Positions 46,115-56,783 of a stretch of 64,000 bases of DNA are shown here, one piece after another (the first letter of the stretch is position 1; every line of letters starts with the position of its first letter). The position numbers and the translations under genes are program-made. Location: positions 186,001-250,000 of the forward strand of contig NZ_CP022990.1 in NCBI RefSeq assembly GCF_002278075.1, in the 5' to 3' direction. Source of the stretch: Paraburkholderia aromaticivorans (lineage in GTDB: Bacteria; Pseudomonadota; Gammaproteobacteria; Burkholderiales; Burkholderiaceae). Below the pieces are notes generated by a model. That model did no database searches. It saw nothing but the letters and a program-made list of their open reading frames with translations, and was not told where the DNA came from.

Positions 46115-47002
46115 TCAGGCGACCGGCCGCGTCGGCGCTGTGCGCGAGAAGCGCCGCGCGCCCGCCACGCAGCCCACTACCACGACGGTGACGAGGATCA
46201 TTGCGGGCGGCACCTGTTCGTGCAGCAGCAGTCCCGCAAGCAGCAGGCCGAAGAACGGCTGCAGCAGCTGCAGTTGCCCGACGCCCGCAATGCCGCCGAG
46301 CGCGAGGCCGCGATACCAGAACACGAAGCCGATCAGCATGCTGAAAAGCGACACATAGGCGAGGCCCCAGAGCGCCGCATGACTGACTCCGTCGAACGAT
46401 GCGGGCCGCGCCCACCAGGCGAGCGGAAGCATTAGCGGCAACGACAGCACGAGCGCCCACGAAATCACCTGCCAGCCGCCGAGGTGGCGCGACAGACGCG
46501 CGCCTTCGGCATAGCCGAGCCCGCATGCGACGATGGCGGCCAGCATCAGCGCGTCGCCAAGCGGCGAGGCGTCGAGCCCGTGACGCAACGCAAAGGCCAC
46601 CACGGCGCCGCTGCCGAGCGCCGAGAACAGCCAGAACGCCGGTTGCGGCCGCTCGCCGCCGCGCAGCACGCCGAAGATCGCCGTGGCGAGCGGCAGGAGG
46701 CCGACGAACACCACGGCGTGCGCCGAACTCACGTGCCGCAAGGCCAGTGCCGTCAGAAGCGGAAAGCCGACCACCACGCCGAGTGCGACCACCGCGAGCG
46801 GAATCAGATCGCGGCGCGCGGGGCGCGTCTGGCGAAACACCAGCAACAGCAACAGGCCGAGCGTGCCGGCGATCGTCGCGCGGGCAACCGTCAGGAATAG
46901 CGGGTCGAGGCCTTCTACGGCAATACGCGTGGCCGGCAACGAGCCGCTAAAAATCAACACCCCGATGAGGCCGCTCAGCCAGCCATTGGTTGTTTTTTCC
47001 AT
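46115..47002 (-). CDS. EamA/DMT-superfamily transporter
   Basis: A 295-residue membrane protein with ten helices in two EamA repeats (GVLIFSGSLPATRIAVEGLDP at the start, WGLAYVSLFSMLIGFVFWYRGL in the second half). DMT members export amino acids, nucleosides or other metabolites. Substrate unknown. The upstream Shine-Dalgarno is weak, but the start fits the first helix. Confidence 0.85.
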   Translation of the reverse strand: MEKTTNGWLSGLIGVLIFSGSLPATRIAVEGLDPLFLTVARATIAGTLGLLLLLVFRQTRPARRDLIPLAVVALGVVVGFPLLTALALRHVSSAHAVVFVGLLPLATAIFGVLRGGERPQPAFWLFSALGSGAVVAFALRHGLDASPLGDALMLAAIVACGLGYAEGARLSRHLGGWQVISWALVLSLPLMLPLAWWARPASFDGVSHAALWGLAYVSLFSMLIGFVFWYRGLALGGIAGVGQLQLLQPFFGLLLAGLLLHEQVPPAMILVTVVVVGCVAGARRFSRTAPTRPVA

Positions 47003-47253
47003 CCGGAGAGTTCATGCGTAAGAAGAGAGAGAACGCATAGCATCGGCTATCCGGCCATGGACAGTAAGGTACGGATCCGTGCAAATCGCCCAAACTGTAT
47101 CGAGGAATGGAGCGGTACAGCGCGTTACGCGACTGCCCGTTCCAGATGCGGATCCGCTGCGGCAGCCGGGTTCGGGCTCCGTCATCAAGGTCTATCCTAT
47201 CTATGATGAACCATGAGTTCATGGGATTGGGCCGACCACGTCAGGAGGGGATC

Positions 47254-47781
47254 ATGAGCAAGCTGACCAGCACGATCAAGCATGAATTCATGGAGATGCT
47301 TCCGCCGACCCTCTACTTCTTCGTGATTCTCCACATCGTCACCATCATGCGCGCGCTGATAACGCGAGGCTACGACGTCACGTTGCCGACCACGGTCTCC
47401 GTGACCATCGCCGCCCTGATTCTCGGGAAATCGGTGCTGATCGCCAACATGCTGCCGTTCATCAACCACTTTCCCCAAAAGCCGCTGATCTGGAATATCG
47501 GCTGGAAGACGGTGATCTATACGGTCGTCGCCTTGATCGTCCACTACCTGGAGCGTCTTTACGAGTACTGGAAAGAGGCGCCGAGCGTCGCCGCCGCGAA
47601 CCGCATGCTGCTCGCCGATATCAACTGGCCGCATTTCTGGGCCATCCAGATTCTGCTCGTGACGCTGATCGCGATCTATTGTCTGGTTGCCGAGCTGGTT
47701 CGCGTGATCGGCCGTGACAAGTTCATGGCGATGTTCTTCGGCTCAGCGCCGCCGAAGTCGACCGGTCAGCCCGCCGGATAG
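47254..47781 (+). CDS. Hypothetical four-helix membrane protein
   Basis: AGGAGGGGATC precedes ATG 47254, a strong ribosome site that decides against the longer frame. The 175-residue product has four predicted membrane helices (about residues 20-38, 47-68, 83-105 and 129-152) and a conserved-looking PTLYFFVILHIVTIMRALI start. I do not recognise the family. It stands alone between the EamA gene and the convergent TAXI binding protein. Confidence 0.75.
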   Translation: MSKLTSTIKHEFMEMLPPTLYFFVILHIVTIMRALITRGYDVTLPTTVSVTIAALILGKSVLIANMLPFINHFPQKPLIWNIGWKTVIYTVVALIVHYLERLYEYWKEAPSVAAANRMLLADINWPHFWAIQILLVTLIAIYCLVAELVRVIGRDKFMAMFFGSAPPKSTGQPAG

Positions 47782-47833
47782 GTCGGTCGCGGCGGGCGGC
47801 GCGCCGGAGCGTGCGCGTGCCGCGCCGCGGAAC

Positions 47834-48907
47834 CTACTTGCAAAGCAGAAGCAGTCTCTCCTGATCCGAACACGTGGGGCGCGGCTTCGGCGCGGCCTGG
47901 GCCGCCGTGGCGTTGATCGCCGCGCTCTTGTTCGCAAGACACGCGCGCAAATGCTTTTCGACCGGCGAGTAGTATTTCCAGCCACGCACGAGAGTCGGCA
48001 ACTCGAGCTTCACCTGCTTCCACTTCGGATGGCCGTGCTCCTGAAGATTGTCGAAGTTGGCGCATAGCGAGTCGGCAAAGTGATTCAGGTTGCCGACGGT
48101 ATCGCGCAAACCGTAATCGTAGGTGACGAGAAAGGCCTTGACGGTCAGCGTGGGGACATCCTCCTTGAGCCAGTTCGGATAGCTGGTGGCTCGAATCGTT
48201 GCGGGAAAATAGGTCTGTTTGGCGCGGGCGGTTTCGGGCGCAGCCTGGTCGACCTTCAGAAGGCGGATCTGTTGCAGCAATTCGGGGTTCATGTCGTTGA
48301 ACAGTTTTGCCGGCTGGCCGACCACGATGATCGCCACGTCCACTTTCTTCACGATCAGCGCCGCCAGCGCGTCTTCGTTGCTCAGATGCTGCACGTTCTG
48401 CTCGGGAATCGCCTGGCCGAACATCAGGTGATAAAGCGTCGTGGCCGACTGCGCGGTTCCGCTGCCGATCAGGCCCACGCTGATGCTCTTGTCCTTGATA
48501 TCGGCGAAAGTCTTCAACGGCGAATCCGCGCGCACCACGACGTTAATTTCCTCGTCATAGAGCGGCATGATGAGCCGCAGCGGCCGGATTGCCGTGCCCG
48601 CGTCGGCATTGCCTGCGTTGGCCATGTCGATATAGGCCTGGTACACATCGGATTGCACCAGCGCGAGCTTGACGCCCGGCTCGAAGCGCATGCGTTGCAC
48701 GTTTTCGGCCGAACCCTTCGATGCCACCACTTCCAGATCGATGCCCGCTGGCTGCGCCACCCATTTCGACAGATCCTGGCCGATCTGGATATACGTGCCC
48801 CGCTCTGGACCGGTGACGATCTTGTAGTGCGCCGGCTCCGCGCAGGCCAGCGAAGATACGACCATCAACGCCAGCCCCAGCCATCCCCCCACAAGTCTCT
48901 TCAGCAT
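47834..48907 (-). CDS. TAXI-family TRAP substrate-binding protein
   Basis: A 357-residue exported protein (signal peptide ending ACA/EPA) with the TAXI layout: IVTGPERGTYIQIGQDLSKW, ALVQSDVYQAYIDMANAG, INVVVRADSPLKTFADIKDKSISVGLIGSG (in parts) and a long tail. TAXI proteins normally work with a fused DctQM permease, but none is next to this gene. The C-terminal 40 residues with four cysteines and CSDQERLLLLCK end are unusual. The gene follows the zinc-ribbon gene on the same strand after 193 bp. Confidence 0.87.
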   Translation of the reverse strand: MLKRLVGGWLGLALMVVSSLACAEPAHYKIVTGPERGTYIQIGQDLSKWVAQPAGIDLEVVASKGSAENVQRMRFEPGVKLALVQSDVYQAYIDMANAGNADAGTAIRPLRLIMPLYDEEINVVVRADSPLKTFADIKDKSISVGLIGSGTAQSATTLYHLMFGQAIPEQNVQHLSNEDALAALIVKKVDVAIIVVGQPAKLFNDMNPELLQQIRLLKVDQAAPETARAKQTYFPATIRATSYPNWLKEDVPTLTVKAFLVTYDYGLRDTVGNLNHFADSLCANFDNLQEHGHPKWKQVKLELPTLVRGWKYYSPVEKHLRACLANKSAAINATAAQAAPKPRPTCSDQERLLLLCK

Positions 48908-48938
48908 GGTCTATCTACCTATCGGTCAGGTTCGTACA

Positions 48939-48964
48939 GCTTCGCCCGTCAACGCGGGCGAAGC
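48939..48964. terminator. Hairpin between the zinc-ribbon and TAXI genes
   Basis: Perfect 10-bp arms GCTTCGCCCG and CGGGCGAAGC around TCAACG, 31 bp upstream of the TAXI start on the minus strand. Without a T tract; it could be a leader structure of the TAXI mRNA rather than a terminator. Confidence 0.4.
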
Positions 48965-49100
48965 ACCAGAGAGCCGGTTTGCCATGTCATGTTCCAGGTG
49001 CAGCAAGTGCCGTGTCCGTCTGTTACCTATCAAAGCGCATGCGCCTGGGAGAACGACAGCCATCCGAAACGACGATATGTTTCGGTATCCAGAAGATCGC

Positions 49101-50327
49101 TCACTGCCTGGGCGCGGTGCCCGCGGCAGGCCTCGCGGCATTCGCGCTCGCGCGGTTCCAGCCGGAGTCCTTGATGGCGCGCTCGCGCGCTTCCGCGCTA
49201 TTGTTCTCGGGCGCCGCGGCGCCGGTGCGCGGTGCGGTCACGACAGCGTCCTTGTTCGCCGGCATGCCTTGGGGAAGAGGAGCCTGTAGCTGGGACACCT
49301 GCTGCGCCGGCGCTTTGACTTGCGGCGCCGTGCCTGTCGCGGCGCGCGGGTTGAGCGGCGCCCACCCTGTCTCGCGAATCACGCGCGCGAGGATGGACTT
49401 CGCGGTTTCATTGCCGGAGTCGATTGCGAGCGCTTCGTTGGCGTGCTGACGCGCGCATGGCCACGACTGCTGCGCGGCGCATGTTTGTGCCGCTTGCAAC
49501 GCGGCATCGCGGCGTGCGAGCAGGGGTTTCAGCTCACCCGCGAGGTCTTGTGCGTCGGAATTGCCCGGTTGCAGCGCCTGCGCGGCGCCGAGCGCGGCTT
49601 GTGCAGACGAGAGGTCGTTGGCCCGCAAGGCGAGGCGTGCCGACTGCACGGCCTGTTCGGCATCGCTGAACCTGGGTGCCGCGGGTTTGACGGGCGCCGC
49701 GATCGGCGTTGCGGGTGTCGCCTGAACCGGTTTGGCGGGGTTGACCGGTATCGCGGGTTTGTCCGCGCCGTTGGCCTGACGGGGCGACTGGGCCGGCGTG
49801 TACGGTGCGATCGTGCCGGTCGTCGTTCTGGCATCCTGAATGGTTTCGCTTTCGGGCGACTGGCCGGCGCTTCCGCTCGATAGATCACGGTCGCTGAATA
49901 GCGCATAACCGACATACGCCAGGCCGATTACGACAACCGCCCCCATGGCATACAGCGCCGTGCGAATCGGGATGGTCCCGCGGGTCGTCGCATTGGGCAA
50001 TGGAGTAAGCGTCGGGGCCGGCGTGTCCGGTGACACGAGTGCCGATGCATGCGCCGCAGCCTGGGCAGCGACGGATTCACCGGCGACCGGCGCGCGTGTT
50101 GCGAAGCCGGTATCGTCTGCTGACGCCGGATCGAGGCTGCTCTTCTGTGCCGTTTTGCTCGTAGCGCTCGCGCGGCTGCCGGGAATGACGGTGCGCTTGT
50201 GCGGACCCGCGTCGAGCGGATGCACCGCGCCGCAATACGGACAATAGTCGACTTGCCTGTACAATGCCCCGCCACACCGCTTGCAAGGCGTCGGAAAACT
50301 GTGTCCGATCAGTGTCTGGGTGGACAT
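49101..50327 (-). CDS. Zinc-ribbon membrane protein with helical repeat C-terminus
   Basis: Start at MSTQTLIG, AGGTGGG upstream. The 408-residue protein begins with a zinc ribbon (Cys 15, 18, 29 and 32: CKRC...CPYC), followed by a low-complexity linker, one membrane helix near residues 125-147 (YAMGAVVVIGLAYVGYALF), a Pro/Ala-rich stretch and a TPR-like helical region (SARLALRANDLSSAQAALGA, later ARQHANEALAIDSGNETA). It ends in a Pro/Ala-rich tail with ...SGWNRAS. I do not recognise a named family. The topology would put the ribbon in the cytoplasm and the repeats in the periplasm. Confidence 0.75.
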   Translation of the reverse strand: MSTQTLIGHSFPTPCKRCGGALYRQVDYCPYCGAVHPLDAGPHKRTVIPGSRASATSKTAQKSSLDPASADDTGFATRAPVAGESVAAQAAAHASALVSPDTPAPTLTPLPNATTRGTIPIRTALYAMGAVVVIGLAYVGYALFSDRDLSSGSAGQSPESETIQDARTTTGTIAPYTPAQSPRQANGADKPAIPVNPAKPVQATPATPIAAPVKPAAPRFSDAEQAVQSARLALRANDLSSAQAALGAAQALQPGNSDAQDLAGELKPLLARRDAALQAAQTCAAQQSWPCARQHANEALAIDSGNETAKSILARVIRETGWAPLNPRAATGTAPQVKAPAQQVSQLQAPLPQGMPANKDAVVTAPRTGAAAPENNSAEARERAIKDSGWNRASANAARPAAGTAPRQ

Positions 50328-50761
50328 ACTGTGACCCACCTTTGGAAAACAATGCCATTACGGCATGTTCCGGATCATGTTGATGCGGGAGCAATGTCCG
50401 CGGAAATCACGATCCACATGCGCCGGAGAGTCTTGAGCGGCAAGCCCGCGCTTGCGGTGCCGCTGCTCGCCAATATGTGGCGTTTCGATGAGAACGTCAA
50501 TCGACGATGCTACCTATCCTATGTGCGCTAGCGAACATTTGTAGGTACGACGAAATGCTTCCTGTGCCGGCAGGACGATTGGGCAGGAGGGTTTTTTCAC
50601 ATCATTGGAGCGACGCTGGAAACACAACGAGGCCGGCGCGCGGGGCGGTCGGCCTCGTTCTGCTGTCGTCGTTGTCGTCTGCCGTTCTCGTCCGTCGTTC
50701 TCGTCCGTCGTTCTCGTCATTAAGCGTTTGCATCAGGCGCTCGACGGAAGCGAACGCACGA
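50328..50761. other. 434-bp intergenic region
   Basis: It separates the start of the zinc-ribbon gene (minus) from the stop of the DHA2 efflux gene (minus). No credible gene. It contains a hairpin (50626-50659) and a run of TCGTTCTCGTCCG-type repeats at about 50683-50715. Confidence 0.5.
50626..50659 (-). terminator. Probable terminator of the DHA2 efflux gene
   Basis: Perfect 10-bp arms AACGAGGCCG and CGGCCTCGTT with a 14-base GC-rich loop, about 100 bp after the efflux-gene stop; on the minus strand a short TTGTGTTT follows. Confidence 0.55.
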
Positions 50762-52340
<1,579 letters not shown>

Positions 52341-52372
52341 GCGACATCGCGTCACCAGTCAAATCGAGTGCA

Positions 52373-53194
52373 ATGGCAAGAACTCCGTCCGACAAACAAG
52401 CGGTGCAGCGCGCGCCGGATAGCCCGGCCGCCGTGAGGGTTCGCAAACCGGGTGCCGCGCGCAGTCAGCCTGCTGAAGCGGCGGCAGATGCGCCGGCAGA
52501 ATCCTCGGCAGAAGCGCCGACGAGCGTCGGGGGCACCGGGGGCGCCGCGCCCGCCCGGCGGCCGGGGCGGCCTTCCGGCGTTGCGCGTGGCGTCGAGCAG
52601 CGCAACCGTCTGCTAGACGCCGCGCTCGCGCTGTTCGCGCGGCAGGGCATCGTCGACACCACGCTCGGGGAGATTGCCCGTGAGGCCGGCTTCACTCCGG
52701 CGATGGTGCATTACTACTTCAAGACGCGAGATCAGTTGCTCGACGTGCTGATCGACGAGCGTTTCGCTCCGCTGCGCGCGGGGCTAGGCGTGCCGTTCCA
52801 GGAAAATCCCGACGATCCGGTGGCGGCGATCACGCAACTCACGCAGCGGATGGTGCAGGTGGCCGTCGACAACCCGTGGTTCCCGTCGCTGTGGGTGCGC
52901 GAAGTCATCAGCGACGGCGGCTTGCTGCGCCAGCGTATGCATGAACGCTTCGGCGACGCGCATCAGAAGGCGTCGCTCTCGGCTATCGCCCGTTGGCAGA
53001 AAGAGGGGCGGCTGAACGCCGGACTGGAGCCTGCGCTCGTGTTCGTCACGCTGTTGGGTCTGACGATCTTGCCGCTGGCCACGTCAAAACTGTGGCGCAA
53101 CGATCCGATGCGCCGCAATATCGGCGGCGAGGAAGTCGCCCGGCATGCCGTGGCCTTGCTGGTGCAGGGAATCGGTCCGAAGAAAGCAGACTGA
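52373..53194 (+). CDS. TetR-family transcriptional regulator
   Basis: A 273-residue protein with an unusually long N-terminal extension of about 70 residues rich in Ala and Pro, ending in RRPGRPSG, an AT-hook-like basic motif. It is followed by a normal TetR helix-turn-helix (LFARQGIVDTTLGEIAREAG, FTPAMVHYYFKTRDQLL). The C-terminal ligand domain is typical in size. It is divergent from the DHA2 pump and probably represses it. Confidence 0.88.
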   Translation: MARTPSDKQAVQRAPDSPAAVRVRKPGAARSQPAEAAADAPAESSAEAPTSVGGTGGAAPARRPGRPSGVARGVEQRNRLLDAALALFARQGIVDTTLGEIAREAGFTPAMVHYYFKTRDQLLDVLIDERFAPLRAGLGVPFQENPDDPVAAITQLTQRMVQVAVDNPWFPSLWVREVISDGGLLRQRMHERFGDAHQKASLSAIARWQKEGRLNAGLEPALVFVTLLGLTILPLATSKLWRNDPMRRNIGGEEVARHAVALLVQGIGPKKAD

Positions 53195-53335
53195 CGCCGC
53201 TCACCGCTCACCGCTCGTCAAGTCGTCAAGTCGTCAAGTCGTCAGGCGCCGGCCCGAGTCACGTGGTGCGAGACGCGACAGCCGGCCAGCGCGTTCCACC
53301 GTCGGTTCGCGCTTTCCACCATCAAGTATTCGGCT

Positions 53336-54055
53336 TCACGCTTTGCGTTTCTGCTTCCACGCCTCGTAAGCGGCCTTCGTCGTATCGTTCGGCGGGTAAG
53401 TGCCGGGCAGCGCCGCGCCGTCGCGAATCCGCTCGGTGAGAAACGCTTCGAGTTGCTCCTGTTCGACAGCGGCTTGCGCGACCTCAGCGGCCATTTGCAG
53501 CGGAATTACCACCACGCCGTCCGCATCGCCCACGATCACGTCGCCCGGAAATACGGCGACGCCGCCGCAGCCGATCGGCACATTGATATCCACCGCATGA
53601 TGGCGGATCAGGTTGGGCGGCGCGCTCGCGCCCGCGCAGAACACCGGAATGCCTAACGCGGCGATTGTCGGGCTGTCTCGCACCGGGCCGTCGGAGACCA
53701 TGCCCGCCACGCCGCGAACCTGCAAGCGTTGCGTCAGGATCGAACCGAACGACGCGCTGCCGCGCTCGCCGCGGCAATCCTGCACCAGCACATGGCCGGC
53801 CGGAATCGTTTCGACGCACTTGCGCTGCGCGTACTCCGGATCGGCAAAGAGTTCAAGCACGTCGATGTCTTCACGCGACGGAATGTTGCGCAAGGTGAAC
53901 GCCGGCCCGACCAGGTTCGCGCCAGTGAGCGCGGCGAGCGGCGCGACGCCTTGCATGAACGTGTTGCGCAAGCCGCGTTTGAACAGTTGGGTGGTCAGTG
54001 TCGCGGTGCTGACATGACGAAGCGCTTCCAGCGTGGCGGAGTCGAGATCGGACAT
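53336..54055 (-). CDS. RraA-like/HMG-aldolase family protein
   Basis: Start at MSDLDSAT. The 239-residue protein has the RraA fold signatures GVAGMVSDGPVRDSPTI (Arg/Asp pair), LGIPVFCAGASAP and VFPGDVIVGDADGVVVIP. The family contains RNase E inhibitors and class II 4-hydroxy-4-methyl-2-oxoglutarate/oxaloacetate-type aldolases; the C-terminal extension and the DGPVRD motif fit the aldolase-like group. No partner genes nearby. Confidence 0.82.
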   Translation of the reverse strand: MSDLDSATLEALRHVSTATLTTQLFKRGLRNTFMQGVAPLAALTGANLVGPAFTLRNIPSREDIDVLELFADPEYAQRKCVETIPAGHVLVQDCRGERGSASFGSILTQRLQVRGVAGMVSDGPVRDSPTIAALGIPVFCAGASAPPNLIRHHAVDINVPIGCGGVAVFPGDVIVGDADGVVVIPLQMAAEVAQAAVEQEQLEAFLTERIRDGAALPGTYPPNDTTKAAYEAWKQKRKA

Positions 54056-54545
54056 GGTGTCGGGCGGCCTCAGGGTTGAGAGCGGTGAACAGCATGGATA
54101 GACGCGCGAGGCGCACGGCGTGCGGAACGGCAGCGGTGGAGCTGCCGATGCGGTCTCGCGTACACGATGATAGCGCCGCCCGCGGACGGCGCAGCAACGC
54201 ACCATGCGAACTGGCCCGCACGACAGCGAGGCAGGCGAGGCACGTCACGTGCTACTGATCGGGGGAGCGTTAATGCAGGCGGCATGAGTTGGCGCCGCCG
54301 GCATCGCAACGAACAGGAATGTGGAAAGAGGCGCCGGGGCGGGAAGGGCCGTGTCGAATGGGGTTTGCACGAGCCGCCGCGGCGAATCGGGAGTCGGCAT
54401 CGGCTAGCCGTGACGCAACGGCCGAGGGCCGGTTTTTCATCGGCGTGCAATTTTGGCGCGTTACCGTGCGCACGCGTTGGCACTCGGGCCATGTTTTACA
54501 ATCGTGGGCCTGTTTGCAACTCGGCGCATGAAATTGAGTCGGACC
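54056..54545. other. 490-bp intergenic region
   Basis: Divergent between the RraA-like gene and the single-domain response regulator. Short frames on both strands lack ribosome sites. I see no hairpin with a T tract and no clear operator. Confidence 0.4.
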
Positions 54546-55058
54546 ATGAACAGCACCATCGCAGCCGCGCAAATTGGCGGCAACCAGCAGAGTGAAACGT
54601 TGGCCACGTCTGACGGCCTAACCGGTTTTTTAGAGCAACAACAGAAAATGACTGCAGCATTGAGACTCGATCAGGCCACGATCGTGCTCGTAGAAGACGA
54701 CCCGGACAGCCGGGAATCGCTGACCTTGTTACTCGAAGCAGAGGGCGCGCATGTCGTCGCAGCGGCGGATGCGGAAGAGGGCGTGGAGGCGGCGCTGCGG
54801 TTGTTGCCCGACGCTGTGGTATGCGACCTCGACCTGCCCGCCATGGACGGTTTCTACCTGATCCAGCGCTTGCGTGACCATGAGATTCGCGGCGACCACG
54901 CGCCTTCGGTGGCCGTTGCGCTCACAGGCCATACCGACGACGCTTATCGTTTACGAAGTATCGGCGAGGGCTTCCAGCACTTCATGACCAAGCCGGCTTT
55001 GCCTGAAGACCTCGTGACGCTGCTGCACGACGCGATCGACGCACGCGCGGCGGGTTGA
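54546..55058 (+). CDS. Single-domain response regulator (CheY-like)
   Basis: The start is uncertain: ATG at 54528, 54546 or 54648 (MTAALRL) are in frame and none has a strong ribosome site. From 54546 the protein has 170 residues: an unstructured N-terminus of about 40, then a receiver domain with LVEDDPDSRES, phospho-acceptor Asp 94 in VVCDLDLPAMDG, Thr in VALTGHTD and Lys in FMTKPALPED. It has no output domain and could serve as a phosphate carrier or protein-interaction module. No kinase is adjacent. Confidence 0.82.
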   Translation: MNSTIAAAQIGGNQQSETLATSDGLTGFLEQQQKMTAALRLDQATIVLVEDDPDSRESLTLLLEAEGAHVVAAADAEEGVEAALRLLPDAVVCDLDLPAMDGFYLIQRLRDHEIRGDHAPSVAVALTGHTDDAYRLRSIGEGFQHFMTKPALPEDLVTLLHDAIDARAAG

Positions 55059-55219
55059 ACGGAATGAGGCGGCCGGTCGGCGGATGGTCGGCGAACACGT
55101 GTGGCGCGTTGTAGTCGCCATGCTTTCGCCGTGCCGCGAGGCGCTTGCAGTTTCACGTGCGCGCTGCTTGCCGGCGGGCAGCGCCCGTGCGGTCTTCGAA
55201 CCAGACTGACGCGCGGCCG

Positions 55220-55795
55220 TTATTTGACGGCCGCGACGGGCGTGGCCGGCTGCTGGCCCGACGCCGCCGCTTCCGCTGCCTGACAGGCTGAACACAATCC
55301 CTTGAGCTCGATTTCATCGCTCGCGAGCCGGTAGCCCGCGTCTTCGATTTGCGTGACCAGCGCCTGGCGCAGCTTCGGCTGATGCAGTTCGGTGACGCTG
55401 CCGCATTGCTGGCACACCACCAGAATGCCATGCTGACATTGCGTCAGATCGTGGCAGACGGTGAAGGCATTGATCGATTCGATCCGATGGACGAGCCCCG
55501 CCGAGAGCAGAAAGTCCAGTGCCCGATACACGGTGGGCGGCGCGGAGCCGGGATGAATCTGGCGCATCTCGTCGAGCAGCGAATATGCTTTGGTGGCGCG
55601 CCCGGAATTCAACAACAGTTCGAGCACTTTACGGCGGATCGGCGTAAGTTTTTCGCCGCGTTCGCGGCAATATTCTTCCGCGAGTGTCAGGGCGGCTTCC
55701 TGCGAATCACCGTGCGCGTGCCCCGGCCCATGCGACTGAGCGGCGTGGGCGGGGGCGGCTTGGTGGGCGGTCGCGGCGGGCTTGGCGGTCTTCAT
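55220..55795 (-). CDS. zur: Fur-family regulator, Zur-like
   Basis: A 191-residue Fur-superfamily protein: winged helix region (LTPIRRKVLELLLNSGRATKAYSLLDEM ... PPTVYRALDFLLSAGLVHRIES, in parts), a metal site HxxxxCQHG-like CHDLTQCQHG, and structural zinc cysteines CQQC and CSAC. The order and the short HHD region fit the zinc-uptake regulator Zur. The N-terminus (about residues 1-32) is rich in histidine (HAHGDS, HGPGH) and may sense metal. No znuABC genes are in the window. Confidence 0.83.
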   Translation of the reverse strand: MKTAKPAATAHQAAPAHAAQSHGPGHAHGDSQEAALTLAEEYCRERGEKLTPIRRKVLELLLNSGRATKAYSLLDEMRQIHPGSAPPTVYRALDFLLSAGLVHRIESINAFTVCHDLTQCQHGILVVCQQCGSVTELHQPKLRQALVTQIEDAGYRLASDEIELKGLCSACQAAEAAASGQQPATPVAAVK

Positions 55796-55941
55796 GCGTC
55801 GATTATAAGGGCCATCGTGTCAGGCTGTGCCGGCGCGCCGCGCGCTGGCAGGCACGAGCGCGGCGCGGCGCGGCAAAGGCGCAAGCCACGCGCGTGACTG
55901 CCATGCTGGCCGGGCGCGGCTCGATGACTCAAGCCGGCGGC

Positions 55942-56568
55942 TCAGGTCAGCGGAAAATCGACGTACTTCTTGAACCCCGTACGCGTTGCAATACGCGAAT
56001 ACCAGCGCTGCAGGTTCGGCAGCGGCGGCCGCTCGACGCCGTCCACGCCGAACCAGCGTTTCGCGTAGGCGCCGATCACGATGTCGGCCAGCGTGAACTT
56101 CTCGCCCTCGAGGAAAAAGCGCCCTTGCAGATGCGTGTCCAGCATGCGCCACAGCACGGCGACGGCATTGAAGTCGCTGGCCAGTTTGGCCGTGTCGCGC
56201 TCGGCGGCGGGCGTGCGCACCAGCGCCCAGAACACCGGACGCTCGGCGGGTTGCAGCGTGGACAGCGACCAGTCCAGCCAGCGGTCGATGCCGGCGCGCG
56301 CCTTCGGCTCAGATGGATACAGCAGGCTGGCTTCGCCGTATTGCAGCACCAGGTAGCGCAAAATCGAGTTCGATTCCCACAACACGAAGTCGTCGTCGAC
56401 CAGCGTCGGAATCTTGCCGGTCGGGTTCATCGCGAGATAGGCGGGTTCGGTGTTGCGGCCGAATTGCAGACCGGCGTCGATACGCTCGTACGGCAGCACC
56501 AGTTCATCGCAGCACCACAACACTTTCTGGACGTTGACCGAATTGGCGCGTCCCCAGATCGTAATCAT
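55942..56568 (-). CDS. Glutathione S-transferase
   Basis: Start at MITIWGRANS. A 208-residue GST: thioredoxin-like N-domain with the glutathione-binding SNSILRYL (Glu-Ser-Asn) and NPTGKIPTLVDDDFVLWES, and a helical C-domain with FTLADIVIGAYAKRW. Such enzymes conjugate glutathione or serve as ligand binders. It is divergent from the NERD-helicase gene with 215 bp between the starts. Confidence 0.9.
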   Translation of the reverse strand: MITIWGRANSVNVQKVLWCCDELVLPYERIDAGLQFGRNTEPAYLAMNPTGKIPTLVDDDFVLWESNSILRYLVLQYGEASLLYPSEPKARAGIDRWLDWSLSTLQPAERPVFWALVRTPAAERDTAKLASDFNAVAVLWRMLDTHLQGRFFLEGEKFTLADIVIGAYAKRWFGVDGVERPPLPNLQRWYSRIATRTGFKKYVDFPLT

Positions 56569-56783
56569 CCGGTAAATCCTTTTCTTGGCAGTTGGCAAGC
56601 CGCGCCCGTCGCGCGGCGTTCAGCCAGTAACGATACACGATGCGGGTGATCTTGCGCGTCGCCGGGCGGCAGGCGGCCGGCTCGCACAGGGCGGGCCGCG
56701 CCTGCGAACTCGGCGCCCGACCGGCATTCGGCAACGCGCGGGCGTTGCGTACAATGAGCGCACCCGAATACGACGAGGCACGC

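Noticed and set aside
50683..50715. Repeated CGTTCTCGTCCGT-type words downstream of the efflux gene
   Set aside because: Only about three short imperfect copies in a non-coding gap; no function suggested.
53211..53245. Short TCGTCAAG tandem run after the TetR gene
   Set aside because: About three 8-bp copies in an intergenic gap; too short to interpret beyond slippage.
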